Of a stretch of DNA of 64,000 nucleotides, positions 33,766 to 42,091 are shown one piece after another (position 1 is the first letter of the stretch; every line of letters starts with the position of its first letter). The notes under the pieces were generated by a model. The model saw only the letters and a list, made by a program, of their open reading frames with translations, made no database searches and was not told the DNA's origin. Source of the stretch: an uncultured Eubacterium sp. Its GTDB lineage: Bacteria > Bacillota > Clostridia > Lachnospirales > Lachnospiraceae. Where the stretch lies: contig URKY01000006.1 of the NCBI GenBank assembly GCA_900548465.1, forward strand, positions 45,489 to 109,488, given 5' to 3'. Both the position numbers and the translations under genes were made by a program.

Positions 33766-33948
33766 TTATTTTACATAAGAATAGATTGCGTTGAAATGCC
33801 CCTGATGTTTTTCGGCAATTCCAAGCATCTGCTGTTTCACATTTTCATCCTTGCTATGTTCTGCAAGCATTTGAAATTTCTTGACTAACAATTCTTCTTC
33901 GTTTAATAAATCCTGAATTACTGAAAGTTCTTTTTCTGATAATTCCAT
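33766..33948 (-). CDS. Small helical protein, probable partner of CotF-like protein
   Basis: 60 residues, predicted two-helix hairpin: SEKELSVIQDLLNEEELLVKK, then a turn and MLGIAEKHQGHFNAIYSYVK. Glu and His are spaced as in ferritin-like or coat-associated small proteins that accompany CotF genes. AGGAGG lies before the ATG. It forms a two-gene operon with the following CotF-like gene. Function is by association only. Confidence 0.7.
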   Translation of the reverse strand: MELSEKELSVIQDLLNEEELLVKKFQMLAEHSKDENVKQQMLGIAEKHQGHFNAIYSYVK

Positions 33949-34083
33949 AAACTAATCCTCCTAAAATAAATTTCTTAATTAGTATTTCTAATAAAGAGAA
34001 AAATATACATAGAATATTTTGGAATGAAATTTATTGCATGGACTTTCCGCAAGTGATTGGAAGTTGGAAAGCAACAGGAAAGC

Positions 34084-34116
34084 AAAAACCTACCGGACTA
34101 TCAAGCCCGGTAGGTT
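34084..34116 (-). terminator. Rho-independent terminator
   Basis: On the minus strand AACCTACCGG pairs with CCGGTAGGTT, followed by TTT, just after the CBS-protein stop. Confidence 0.85.
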
Positions 34117-34129
34117 ATAAATTAAGCTA

Positions 34130-34552
34130 TTAATCTGCCTGTGTATCTTCTATCATTTCTCTATTAGCAAGATATAGAATTACATCTTTTCTTGTGATGA
34201 TACCAATAAACACATTGTTGTCATCAACAACGGGAACAAAGTTTTGGTTTGTTATTTTGTTAACCAGTTCATCCATTGAAATAGAAATATTTACTGCTTC
34301 AATATCTCTCTTTCTTCCAATATCAAGAATTGGTATATCCTCCATTTCCTTGAGGCTTGGAAAATCATTATCCTTTATGTACCATAAAATGTCACCCTCT
34401 TTGATGGTTCCTTTATATTTGCCATCCTTTGAAAGCATTGGAATGGCGGAATATCCGTGGTGTTCCATCTTTTCAAGAGCCTGACGAAGAGTGTCATCAT
34501 CATCTAAGTGAGCAACGTTTTCTTTTGGTGTTAAGAAAAATAAAATATTCAT
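34130..34552 (-). CDS. Two-CBS-domain protein
   Basis: 140 residues forming a CBS pair (about 7-60 and 85-135): LDDDDTLRQALEKMEHHGYSAIPML and ISMDELVNKITNQNFVPVVDDNNVFIGIITRKDV contain the usual V-P-V/I-x-D-x-G-I pattern (pieces abbreviated). No fused enzyme. Stand-alone pairs of this length in Firmicutes include the DarB/CbpB type, which sense adenosine nucleotides or c-di-AMP; that role is inference. Own ribosome site (CGGAGG) and terminator. Confidence 0.82.
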   Translation of the reverse strand: MNILFFLTPKENVAHLDDDDTLRQALEKMEHHGYSAIPMLSKDGKYKGTIKEGDILWYIKDNDFPSLKEMEDIPILDIGRKRDIEAVNISISMDELVNKITNQNFVPVVDDNNVFIGIITRKDVILYLANREMIEDTQAD

Positions 34553-34722
34553 ACAAAATCCTCCGAGATTATTATGCCATCATAAGAAATGGCATATTTT
34601 CCATGCGAGGACTATTTTACCAAAAAACAAATCACTCTACCATAGAATACACAAAAAATTAACAAAAGATTTACAACTGAAAATTAACAGTTACAAATAA
34701 AAATCTTAACTGAAAATTAATT

Positions 34723-35898
34723 TTAGTGATGGAACAATCTTATACCTGTGAAGCTCATTACCATGTCGTGTTTGTTACATGCATCAATAACATCCTGATC
34801 TCTGATTGAACCGCCAGGCTGTGCAACATATTTAACACCACTCTTGTATGCACGTTCAATGTTATCACTAAATGGGAAGAAAGCGTCGCTTCCAAGAGTA
34901 ATACCTTCGGCCTTAGATAACCATTTCTGTTTTTCTTCTTTAGTAAATACTTCAGGCTTTTCAGTGAATACTCTTTCCCATTCACCATCAGCAAGAATGT
35001 CCATGTATTCTTCACCAATGTAAAGGTCAATGGCATTGTCTCTGTCGGCTCTCTTAATGTCTGTTCTAAATGGAAGATTAAGAACCTTTGGACACTGGCG
35101 GAGTAACCAGTTGTCAGCCTTCTGACCTGCAAGTCTTACGCAGTGAATTCTTGACTGTTGTCCGGCACCAACACCGATTGCCTGTCCGTTTTTAACGAAA
35201 CAAACTGAATTTGACTGTGTATATTTAAGAGTGATCATAGAAATAGCCATGTCGATTTTAGCCTGTTTTGTAAGTTCCTTGTTTTCAGTAACAACATTGT
35301 TAAAGAAATCATCATCAATGTTAAGTTCGTTACGTCCCTGTTCAAAAGTAATACCGAAAACTTCTTTTCTTTCAATTTTCTTTGGCTCATAGTCAGGGTC
35401 GATTTCGATAATTGCATAGGAACCACGTTTTTTGCCCTTTAATAACTCAAGAGCTTCAGGTTCATATCCCGGTGCAATGATTCCGTCTGAAAATTCTCTT
35501 TTAATGAGAGCAGCAGTAGAAACATCACATACATCAGATAAAGCAATGAAGTCGCCATATGAGGACATTCTGTCAGCACCTCTTGCTCTTGCATAAGCGG
35601 CAGCCAATGGTGATAATTCTCCAAGGTCATCTACCCAGTAGATTTTTGCTTCAACTTCGCTTAAAGGAAGTCCTACGGCAGCACCTGCAGGGGATACATG
35701 CTTAAAAGAAGTAGCAGCAGGAAGTCCTGTAGCTTTCTTTAATTCTCTGACTAATTGCCATCCGTTGAATGCATCAAGGAAGTTAATGTATCCCGGCTTA
35801 CCATTTAAAACTTTGATTGGTAATTCACCATCTTCCATAAAAATTCTTGAAGGCTTCTGATTAGGGTTACAACCATATTTTAATTCTAATTCTTTCAT
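34723..35898 (-). CDS. purH: AICAR transformylase, stand-alone (PurH C-terminal type)
   Basis: 391 residues. It transfers a formyl group from 10-formyl-THF to AICAR to make FAICAR. Family blocks include KYGCNPNQKPSR, FKHVSPAGAAVG (catalytic Lys-His), YTQSNSVCFVKNGQAIGVGAGQQSR and SDAFFPFSDNIE. It lacks the N-terminal cyclohydrolase (MGS-like) domain of the common bifunctional PurH. The preceding gene supplies that step as a separate PurO-type protein, 23 nt upstream, and both lie behind a ZTP riboswitch. No terminator is obvious. Confidence 0.93.
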   Translation of the reverse strand: MKELELKYGCNPNQKPSRIFMEDGELPIKVLNGKPGYINFLDAFNGWQLVRELKKATGLPAATSFKHVSPAGAAVGLPLSEVEAKIYWVDDLGELSPLAAAYARARGADRMSSYGDFIALSDVCDVSTAALIKREFSDGIIAPGYEPEALELLKGKKRGSYAIIEIDPDYEPKKIERKEVFGITFEQGRNELNIDDDFFNNVVTENKELTKQAKIDMAISMITLKYTQSNSVCFVKNGQAIGVGAGQQSRIHCVRLAGQKADNWLLRQCPKVLNLPFRTDIKRADRDNAIDLYIGEEYMDILADGEWERVFTEKPEVFTKEEKQKWLSKAEGITLGSDAFFPFSDNIERAYKSGVKYVAQPGGSIRDQDVIDACNKHDMVMSFTGIRLFHH

Positions 35899-35921
35899 AT
35901 TGAAAAATTCCTCTCTAAAAA

Positions 35922-36635
35922 CTATTTATTTTTATTTACGATTTTTGTTTCGTAAGTTCCGTCCTCAATATTGATGTATCTTACGAATAATGAAACTTTG
36001 TTATCTTCATTTAATGAATTCCAAAGCATATCAGTGAAAGCATCCATGTCGTCCATCATTGGAACTAACTTTGGCTCACCTTCAAATGAAGGAAGTGGAT
36101 TTCCGTCACATTTGTAAGTATGAATAAAATGTCCTTCACCGTTAACAGGATTATTGTAAGCGAATGTATATCTGTTGCATGCTTCAGGATTTCCGTTGTT
36201 GCTCTTCAAGATAGACATTGCATAATTATAAGTTCCATCTTCAATATGCATAATACCTGAAATTCTAGGTGTATAATTAGGAGCATCCGGCTCGAATTCG
36301 CGGGTACGCAGAGCTTGTTCAAATGTCTGCTGTTTGTCCATTAATTCATAAATAGTATCTGTCTGGTCGCCGTTTGTAACAATAGTTTTGTTGCCAAGTA
36401 CACGAACAGGTGCGTAAATAATAAGACTTGGATCAACTAATTTAGAAGGATCAAAGGCTTCGGTTCTGATGCCCTCACCATCTTCAACGAAAACACGGTT
36501 TCTGCTGTTTTCACTTCTGCCCATAATAAAATAAGCAGTTACAGCATGCTTTCCGTCAGGTGTTTTTCCGATTATGATTCCACGTCCCGGATATGAATTG
36601 TTTTTTAATTCATTTTCAAGTGATAACATTTCCAT
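35922..36635 (-). CDS. purO: IMP cyclohydrolase (PurO-type)
   Basis: 237 residues. The N-terminal segment with YPGRGIIIGKTPDGKHAVTAYFIMGRS and the residues NRYTFAYNNP match the archaeal-type IMP cyclohydrolase family, which closes FAICAR to IMP (the last purine step). Start ATG 36635 follows GGAGG; the ATG at 36659 lies inside the riboswitch terminator tail. This gene and the AICAR transformylase gene together replace bifunctional PurH. Regulated by the ZTP riboswitch upstream. Confidence 0.88.
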   Translation of the reverse strand: MEMLSLENELKNNSYPGRGIIIGKTPDGKHAVTAYFIMGRSENSRNRVFVEDGEGIRTEAFDPSKLVDPSLIIYAPVRVLGNKTIVTNGDQTDTIYELMDKQQTFEQALRTREFEPDAPNYTPRISGIMHIEDGTYNYAMSILKSNNGNPEACNRYTFAYNNPVNGEGHFIHTYKCDGNPLPSFEGEPKLVPMMDDMDAFTDMLWNSLNEDNKVSLFVRYINIEDGTYETKIVNKNK

Positions 36636-36654
36636 ATTATTTTCCTCCAAAAAA

Positions 36655-36770
36655 AACATAAACCGTCTGGGAAACCATACGGTTGCCCAGGCGGTCGACT
36701 AACAAATATTATCTATGCTCCCTGTGGGTAGTCCCACTTATCCGCCAGTTGCATAGAACACCTATAGAAT
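36655..36770 (-). promoter_or_regulatory. ZTP (pfl) riboswitch with transcription terminator
   Basis: Read on the minus strand: P1 CTATGC/GCATAG encloses ACTGGCGG, then GTGGGACTACCCAC and GGGAGC, and is followed downstream by CCGCCTGGGC (36694-36685). These are the conserved pfl-motif elements, and GGCGG can form the pseudoknot with CCGCC. The expression platform is a hairpin using CCGCCTGGG and TCCCAGACGG (36672-36663), followed by a T-rich run just before the purO ribosome site. ZTP binding should keep the pseudoknot and prevent termination when 10-formyl-THF is scarce. This fits the downstream AICAR transformylase exactly. Confidence 0.92.
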
Positions 36771-36905
36771 AACGTATTTTAAATTTATTTTCAACAAAAA
36801 AAGCTAAAAAGCTCCATAAAAATTTTTTTTGCATCAATGTTGTAAAATATAATATTCTGCAATACAATAGAAATCGTGCTTAAAAAACAGATTAAAGGAG
36901 AAGCT

Positions 36906-38729
36906 ATGAAAAAGACGGGAAAATCTATAATAAAAGCATTAGTTTTAATGTTTGTATTCACAGTTGGAATTAGTATTTACAATGTAAGTGCGGCGGAAAT
37001 TGAAGCCGGATCTACATCAGTTGCTGAAACTACAAAGAGTACGGAAGAAGTAACTACAAAACAGAATAATCCTACAGAGGTAACAACAAAAGAAGTTACC
37101 ACAGAGGAACCTACAACGGAAGTGGTAACCGAACCGGAAGCACCATATACGTTAATTGCTCATAGAGGTTATTCAGGAGCAGCACCGGACAATTCATTGC
37201 CGGCATTTGAAAAAGCAGTAGCTGCTGATTACAGAATGATAGAGTTAGATATAATAAGATGTAAACCGGATGCATCAGGCAAGGCAACATGGGTTATATC
37301 TCATGATAACAATCTGAAAAGCAATTTTGGTGTGGATAAGAACATTTCTGATTTAACATACAACCAGTTAATGGATTACCCATATGTAAGCGGAAGCAAC
37401 TTAGAGCAGTACAATAACCTTAAAATGATTACATATGATCAGATTTTAAATTACATAAAGGACCGCAAGGAAAAGGGTTACAAATTAACATGGCAGATAG
37501 AAATTAAAGATACGGGAGACACAAATTATTATAATTATTTTAAAAATGAAGTTGTACAGCCTGTATTGGACATGAATCTTGAGGATTGTGTTACGTTTTC
37601 ATCATTTCATTATACATTTTTAAAGAGAATAAAAGAAGATTCCGATAATAAAATTCGAGTATGGTTTTTGAGAACCATATTGGATGATAAAACATTAGGT
37701 TATGCATCAGCATGTAAGGCAGAAGGAATAAGCTTTAAGGGAACAGTGGATTATACAACAAAAGAAATGATTGACAAGGCATTAAGTCAGGGATACAAGC
37801 TTGGAACGTACACAATCAATTCGCCGGTTGTAATGGGAGCTTACTTACAATGGGGCGTTAAATATTATGCAACAGACAAAATAACTCCTATAGACGTAAC
37901 GGAAGAGAGTTTGAAGAAAAAGCATTCTATGCAGATATTTGCGTGTGCTTTGGCAAAGAAATCATACGTTTATGATAATACAAGAAAACTTCCAAAGGTT
38001 ACGGTAAAATACAAGGATGAAAGCCTTGTACAGAATGTAAACTATACATTGAGTTACGAGAACAATAAAAATCCGGGAACGGCAGTAGTATATGTATCTG
38101 GCATAAATAACTGTAAAGATGAAGTTAAGCTCACTTATAAAATCACCATGCCTACAGTGAAAAAATTTAAGGTGAAGAGCACCGGTAATAATTACGTTAA
38201 ACTTACATGGGACAGAACAAATGCTGTTACAGGATATATTATTGAAAAATATAATGAAGCAACGAAAAAATATGACGAAATAAGGAAAATTACAAAGGGT
38301 AAAACAGTTAGTTGCAAGTTAAAGAAACTTACTTCTGCTTCAAAATACAAATACAGAATTAAGTCATACGTAACTGTGGATGGAAAGACATATAAATCAT
38401 CATCCAGTTCTGCAAAAACAGCTTATACAAAACCAAATCAGGTAAAACTTAAGTCAGCAGTAAGATACGGAAAAAACAAAAAAATAAAACTTAAATGGTA
38501 TGCACCTGCAAGATGCAGTGGATATCAGGTGAAAATTGCTACAGATAAGAAAATGACAAAGTTAATTGGTACATACACTGTTTCAAAGAGAAGCAGATGC
38601 AATCAGAAGATAAAAAAATTATCAGCTAAGAAAAACTATTATCTGAAAGTAAGGGCATTTTACAAAGATGGTGCCACAAAAACATACGGAACATATAGCA
38701 AAATCTTGAAATCAAAGCCCAAAAAATAA
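36906..38729 (+). CDS. Secreted glycerophosphodiester phosphodiesterase with Lys-rich Fn3-like domains
   Basis: 607 residues. Signal peptide about 1-30, Thr/Glu-rich linker (30-80), then a GDPD TIM-barrel (about 82-335). The barrel starts LIAHRGYSGAAPDNSLPAFE, with the metal/catalytic residues in IELDI and the catalytic His in ISHDNNLKSN; WQIEIKD continues the metal site. It would hydrolyse glycerophosphodiesters or possibly lipoteichoic-acid-type substrates outside the cell. The C-terminal part (about 340-607) holds an Ig-like segment and two lysine-rich Fn3-like repeats similar to the tails of the glucanases. Start ATG 36906 follows AAAGGAG. Confidence 0.85.
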   Translation: MKKTGKSIIKALVLMFVFTVGISIYNVSAAEIEAGSTSVAETTKSTEEVTTKQNNPTEVTTKEVTTEEPTTEVVTEPEAPYTLIAHRGYSGAAPDNSLPAFEKAVAADYRMIELDIIRCKPDASGKATWVISHDNNLKSNFGVDKNISDLTYNQLMDYPYVSGSNLEQYNNLKMITYDQILNYIKDRKEKGYKLTWQIEIKDTGDTNYYNYFKNEVVQPVLDMNLEDCVTFSSFHYTFLKRIKEDSDNKIRVWFLRTILDDKTLGYASACKAEGISFKGTVDYTTKEMIDKALSQGYKLGTYTINSPVVMGAYLQWGVKYYATDKITPIDVTEESLKKKHSMQIFACALAKKSYVYDNTRKLPKVTVKYKDESLVQNVNYTLSYENNKNPGTAVVYVSGINNCKDEVKLTYKITMPTVKKFKVKSTGNNYVKLTWDRTNAVTGYIIEKYNEATKKYDEIRKITKGKTVSCKLKKLTSASKYKYRIKSYVTVDGKTYKSSSSSAKTAYTKPNQVKLKSAVRYGKNKKIKLKWYAPARCSGYQVKIATDKKMTKLIGTYTVSKRSRCNQKIKKLSAKKNYYLKVRAFYKDGATKTYGTYSKILKSKPKK

Positions 38730-38829
38730 AAAGTAAACATTTTGTTAACAAAGATAAAAGCGTATTGCGGTAATATGCAAATTGTGTTAATTTACCATAG
38801 TGGAAACTTTAAGAAAAGAGGTTTTTAAC

Positions 38830-39495
38830 GTGGAAAGAATATACAAAATATTACCCAAATACGCTTTTCTTCCAATTATAACCAGTTTACTTCTTAATTC
38901 TGTTACATATTTTGGAAGTAGAATTTTTACAACTAATCTAAAACATCATGATTTTAGCATATTTTTAGATAAACAGATTCCCTTTGTACCTTTTATGATT
39001 ACAGTTTACATACTTGCCTATGTAGTATGGATTATAGGATTCGTTGTAATCGGTCGTGAAAGCAAAGAGGTGTGTTATCAGGTTTTTACAGGGGAACAGA
39101 TTGCAAAAATATGTTGCCTCTTAGCATTTATTATCGTGCCAAGCACTATTATAAGACCTGAAATTACGGGAAACGGTATTTTTGAACAACTTACAAAGTT
39201 AATATATTCCATGGATTCGCCGGATAATCTTCTTCCATCAATTCATTGTCTGGAAAACTGGATTTGTTTCAGGGGAGCAATGAAGTGTAAAAAAGTTGGA
39301 AAAGTATATAAGACATTTATGTTTGTGGCAGCTATATTAGTGTTTGCTTCTACACTTATGGTAAAGCAGCATGTTGTTTTAGACGTTATAGCGGGAATAG
39401 CAGTAGTGGAACTTGGTCTTTTCCTGTCCAAAAAATTTAATTTGGGAAGAATTTATTATATAATAGAAAACAGGTTTAATTTTTCAAAGCAATAA
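38830..39495 (+). CDS. PAP2-superfamily membrane phosphatase/phosphotransferase
   Basis: 221 residues with about six membrane helices. The PAP2 catalytic pattern is visible near the end: LLPSIHCLENW (PSIH motif) and KQHVVLDVIAGI (Arg/Lys-x-x-His-Asp-type final motif with His and Asp). The N-terminal family motif is weak. It probably dephosphorylates a lipid phosphate, and its place at the head of a phospholipid cluster supports this. GTG 38830 is preferred because AAAGAGG lies 8 nt before it; a longer GTG start at 38800 lacks a ribosome site. Confidence 0.75.
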   Translation: MERIYKILPKYAFLPIITSLLLNSVTYFGSRIFTTNLKHHDFSIFLDKQIPFVPFMITVYILAYVVWIIGFVVIGRESKEVCYQVFTGEQIAKICCLLAFIIVPSTIIRPEITGNGIFEQLTKLIYSMDSPDNLLPSIHCLENWICFRGAMKCKKVGKVYKTFMFVAAILVFASTLMVKQHVVLDVIAGIAVVELGLFLSKKFNLGRIYYIIENRFNFSKQ

Positions 39496-39505
39496 AGGAA
39501 TAAAA

Positions 39506-40552
39506 ATGGGTGACGCAAAAAAGAAAAATATATGGGTAATAGTTTTAATTTTACTTATTGGGTTAACGCTTTATGCAATTGTAGGTAACAATGAATCATT
39601 CACATTTGAAGGATTCGTTAATTATGTAAAAGCAGCTTCAGGAAAATGGATATTTCTAGCATTTTTGTGTATGATGGGATTTTTTGTATTTGAAGGTCTT
39701 GCTCTCAAAGTTTTGTGCAATGCCTTTGGATATAAAAGATCAACAAAAAAATGTATTGTTTATTCATCTTCTGATATTTATTTTTCAGCCATAACTCCAT
39801 CTGCTACAGGTGGGCAGCCGGTATCAGCTTATTTTATGATGAAGGACAAAATTCCGGGGGCGGTAACTACCATAATACTTCTGGTAAACTTGACTTTATA
39901 TACAATATCAATTATTGTTATAGGTATTGTTTGTTTTGTTACAAGACCGACATTTATAACTAATTTCAGTGTTATTTCAAAGATAATGATTATAATCGGA
40001 GTGTGCGTACAGTTTGTACTTTTAATACTGTTTATTTTGCTTGTTTATAAAGAAAAGATAATAACAAAAAGTGCTAATGCTATTTTGAAACTTTTGCACA
40101 AAATACATTTAGTACATAATGTTGAAGACAAACAGGCAAGATTGAAAAACGTTGAAGCGCAGTATAAGGAGTGTGCTCTGGCTATAGGCAGTCACAAGAA
40201 ACAGATATTTGTAGCATTTATTTTTAATTTGCTACAGCGTTTATCATTAATTATGGTTTCAGTTTGTGTGTTTATAGCTGTTGGTGGAAGCACTCATAAG
40301 ATATTTGATGCTTTCGTAGCTCAGGGATTAGTCGTTATAGGTTCCAATAGTGTGCCGATACCAGGTGCTGTAGGAGCTGCGGACTATTTGTTTATAGACG
40401 GATTCGGAAGTCTTGTAAAAGACAGCATAAGTATTGAGTTATTAAGTAGAGGAATTTCTTTCTACTGTTGTATAATAATTTGTGGTATAATAACGCTGAT
40501 AGCTTATTTACTACAAAGCGTGAAAGGAATGAAACAGAAGAAAAAATGTTAG
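39506..40552 (+). CDS. LPG-synthase-type membrane protein (YbhN/flippase-like)
   Basis: 348 residues, eight or so membrane helices. The motif SATGGQPVSAYFM (about residues 95-110) and GAVGAADYLF near the C-terminus are typical of the lysylphosphatidylglycerol synthetase membrane domain without the aminoacyl-transferase part. Such proteins are thought to flip or move lipids. It follows the PAP2 gene by 10 nt and overlaps pssA by 7 nt, so it belongs to the phospholipid operon. Confidence 0.82.
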   Translation: MGDAKKKNIWVIVLILLIGLTLYAIVGNNESFTFEGFVNYVKAASGKWIFLAFLCMMGFFVFEGLALKVLCNAFGYKRSTKKCIVYSSSDIYFSAITPSATGGQPVSAYFMMKDKIPGAVTTIILLVNLTLYTISIIVIGIVCFVTRPTFITNFSVISKIMIIIGVCVQFVLLILFILLVYKEKIITKSANAILKLLHKIHLVHNVEDKQARLKNVEAQYKECALAIGSHKKQIFVAFIFNLLQRLSLIMVSVCVFIAVGGSTHKIFDAFVAQGLVVIGSNSVPIPGAVGAADYLFIDGFGSLVKDSISIELLSRGISFYCCIIICGIITLIAYLLQSVKGMKQKKKC

Positions 40553-41250
40553 GATTTTGGGATTATACAGTAGTACTTACATATTGTTCGGTTGTGTCTG
40601 CAGTGACAGGATCAATTATTTCCATGTCAGGGGCGGGACATCCGTATATGGGAATTATGTTTTTACTGCTTTGTGGATTATGTGATACTTTTGATGGAAG
40701 AGTTGCAAGATCAAAGAAGAATAGAACTAAAAAGGAAAAAGACTTTGGTGTTCAGATTGATTCATTATCGGATTTAGTTGCTTTTGGAGTGCTTCCTGTA
40801 TGTATAGGAATTGCTATGTACAAGAGAGACCTGTTTGATTATAAAGTATTAGGATTAGGAAAAAGTCCGCTTATATGTGTGCCAATGGCTGTGCCTGTTG
40901 TAATAGGTGCAATATTTGTATTGGCTGCATTAGTAAGACTTGCATATTTTAATATAACTGTAGAAGAGACTCAGGGTGAAGGCTTAGGGGACAAGAAACA
41001 TTATTTTGGTTTGCCGGTTACATCAACAGCCCTTATCTTCCCAACATTTATGTTGTTAAGATATACACTGCAGTTAAATGACATAAATATATCATTTATA
41101 TATTATATTTTACTGATTATTGTAGCTATATTGTTTGTGCTTAAGTTTAAATTAAAGAAACCGGGCACTATGATGATTTATTTTATGGTTGGAATTGGTG
41201 CAATAGAATTTATTGCAGTAGTTGTGTTAAGGATGTTTGGTAGATATTAG
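40546..41250 (+). CDS. pssA: CDP-diacylglycerol-serine O-phosphatidyltransferase
   Basis: 234 residues with several membrane helices. The CDP-alcohol phosphotransferase signature D-x2-D-G-x2-A-R-x(n)-G-x3-D-x3-D is intact in CDTFDGRVARSKK and DFGVQIDSLSDLVAFG; the gap between the halves is slightly longer than usual. It joins CDP-diacylglycerol and serine to phosphatidylserine. The following decarboxylase gene completes phosphatidylethanolamine synthesis. ATG 40546 overlaps the previous gene; the longer frame from 40468 lies inside it. Confidence 0.88.
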   Translation: MLGFWDYTVVLTYCSVVSAVTGSIISMSGAGHPYMGIMFLLLCGLCDTFDGRVARSKKNRTKKEKDFGVQIDSLSDLVAFGVLPVCIGIAMYKRDLFDYKVLGLGKSPLICVPMAVPVVIGAIFVLAALVRLAYFNITVEETQGEGLGDKKHYFGLPVTSTALIFPTFMLLRYTLQLNDINISFIYYILLIIVAILFVLKFKLKKPGTMMIYFMVGIGAIEFIAVVVLRMFGRY

Positions 41251-41254
41251 TGAT

Positions 41255-42091
41255 ATGGAGAAAGTACAGGAAAGTTCAAAGATTTTAAAATTTTTATATA
41301 ATACAGTACCCGGCAGAGTGGTACTGAAATTACTTACAAGCCCCACAATTTCTAAAATTGGTGGGGCTTATATGAATTCAGGAATTTCAAAGATTCATAT
41401 AAAAGGCTTTATAAAAAATAACGGTATAGACATGAGTCAATATGAAAAAACTGAATACAAAAATTTCAATGAGTGTTTTACAAGGAAGATATTGCCGGAA
41501 TGCAGACCGGTGTGTCAGGAAGAAGACACATTTATTTCTCCCTGCGATGGAAGACTGTCTGCATACCATATAAATGAAGAATCTGCATTTAAAATAAAAA
41601 ACAGCTGGTACAGGGTTGAGGATTTAATAGAAGGGAGCAAAACCGCTCCCGACTATAAAGAGGGTATATGTCTTGTGTTTAGATTGTGTGTGGATGATTA
41701 TCACAGATATGGAAATATAGATGATGGAGAAATATTGGAGAACCGTTATATAAAGGGAAAGCTTCACACAGTAAGACCTATTGCCCTTAACAGGTATCCG
41801 GTGTTTGTTCAAAACAGCAGGGAATATACGATTATAGACACGAAACATTTTGGAAAAATTGCCCAGATTGAAGTGGGGGCATTAATGATAGGAAAGATAA
41901 AGAATCATCAGAAGTCGGGAACTCTGAAGCGGGGAACTGAAAAAGGAATGTTTTTGTATGGAGGCTCGACTATAGTTGTTCTTCTTGAAAAAAATAAAGT
42001 GGATATTCCTGATATTTACTTTGAAAATACCGATAAAGATATAGAGACTAAAGTAAAATGGGGAAGCAGGTTAGGAGGCTTGAAAAAATGA
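41255..42091 (+). CDS. psd: Phosphatidylserine decarboxylase proenzyme
   Basis: 278 residues. The pyruvoyl-forming cleavage site is FLYGGSTIV near the C-terminus (GGST in place of LGST); the family DYHRYGNIDDGEI block and IAQIEVGALMIGKI are clear. It converts phosphatidylserine to phosphatidylethanolamine at the membrane. Start is uncertain: ATG 41255 lacks a clear ribosome site, and a TTG at 41237 overlaps pssA. Translation coupling with pssA (4-nt gap) is likely. Its stop overlaps the lysozyme start (ATGA). Confidence 0.9.
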   Translation: MEKVQESSKILKFLYNTVPGRVVLKLLTSPTISKIGGAYMNSGISKIHIKGFIKNNGIDMSQYEKTEYKNFNECFTRKILPECRPVCQEEDTFISPCDGRLSAYHINEESAFKIKNSWYRVEDLIEGSKTAPDYKEGICLVFRLCVDDYHRYGNIDDGEILENRYIKGKLHTVRPIALNRYPVFVQNSREYTIIDTKHFGKIAQIEVGALMIGKIKNHQKSGTLKRGTEKGMFLYGGSTIVVLLEKNKVDIPDIYFENTDKDIETKVKWGSRLGGLKK

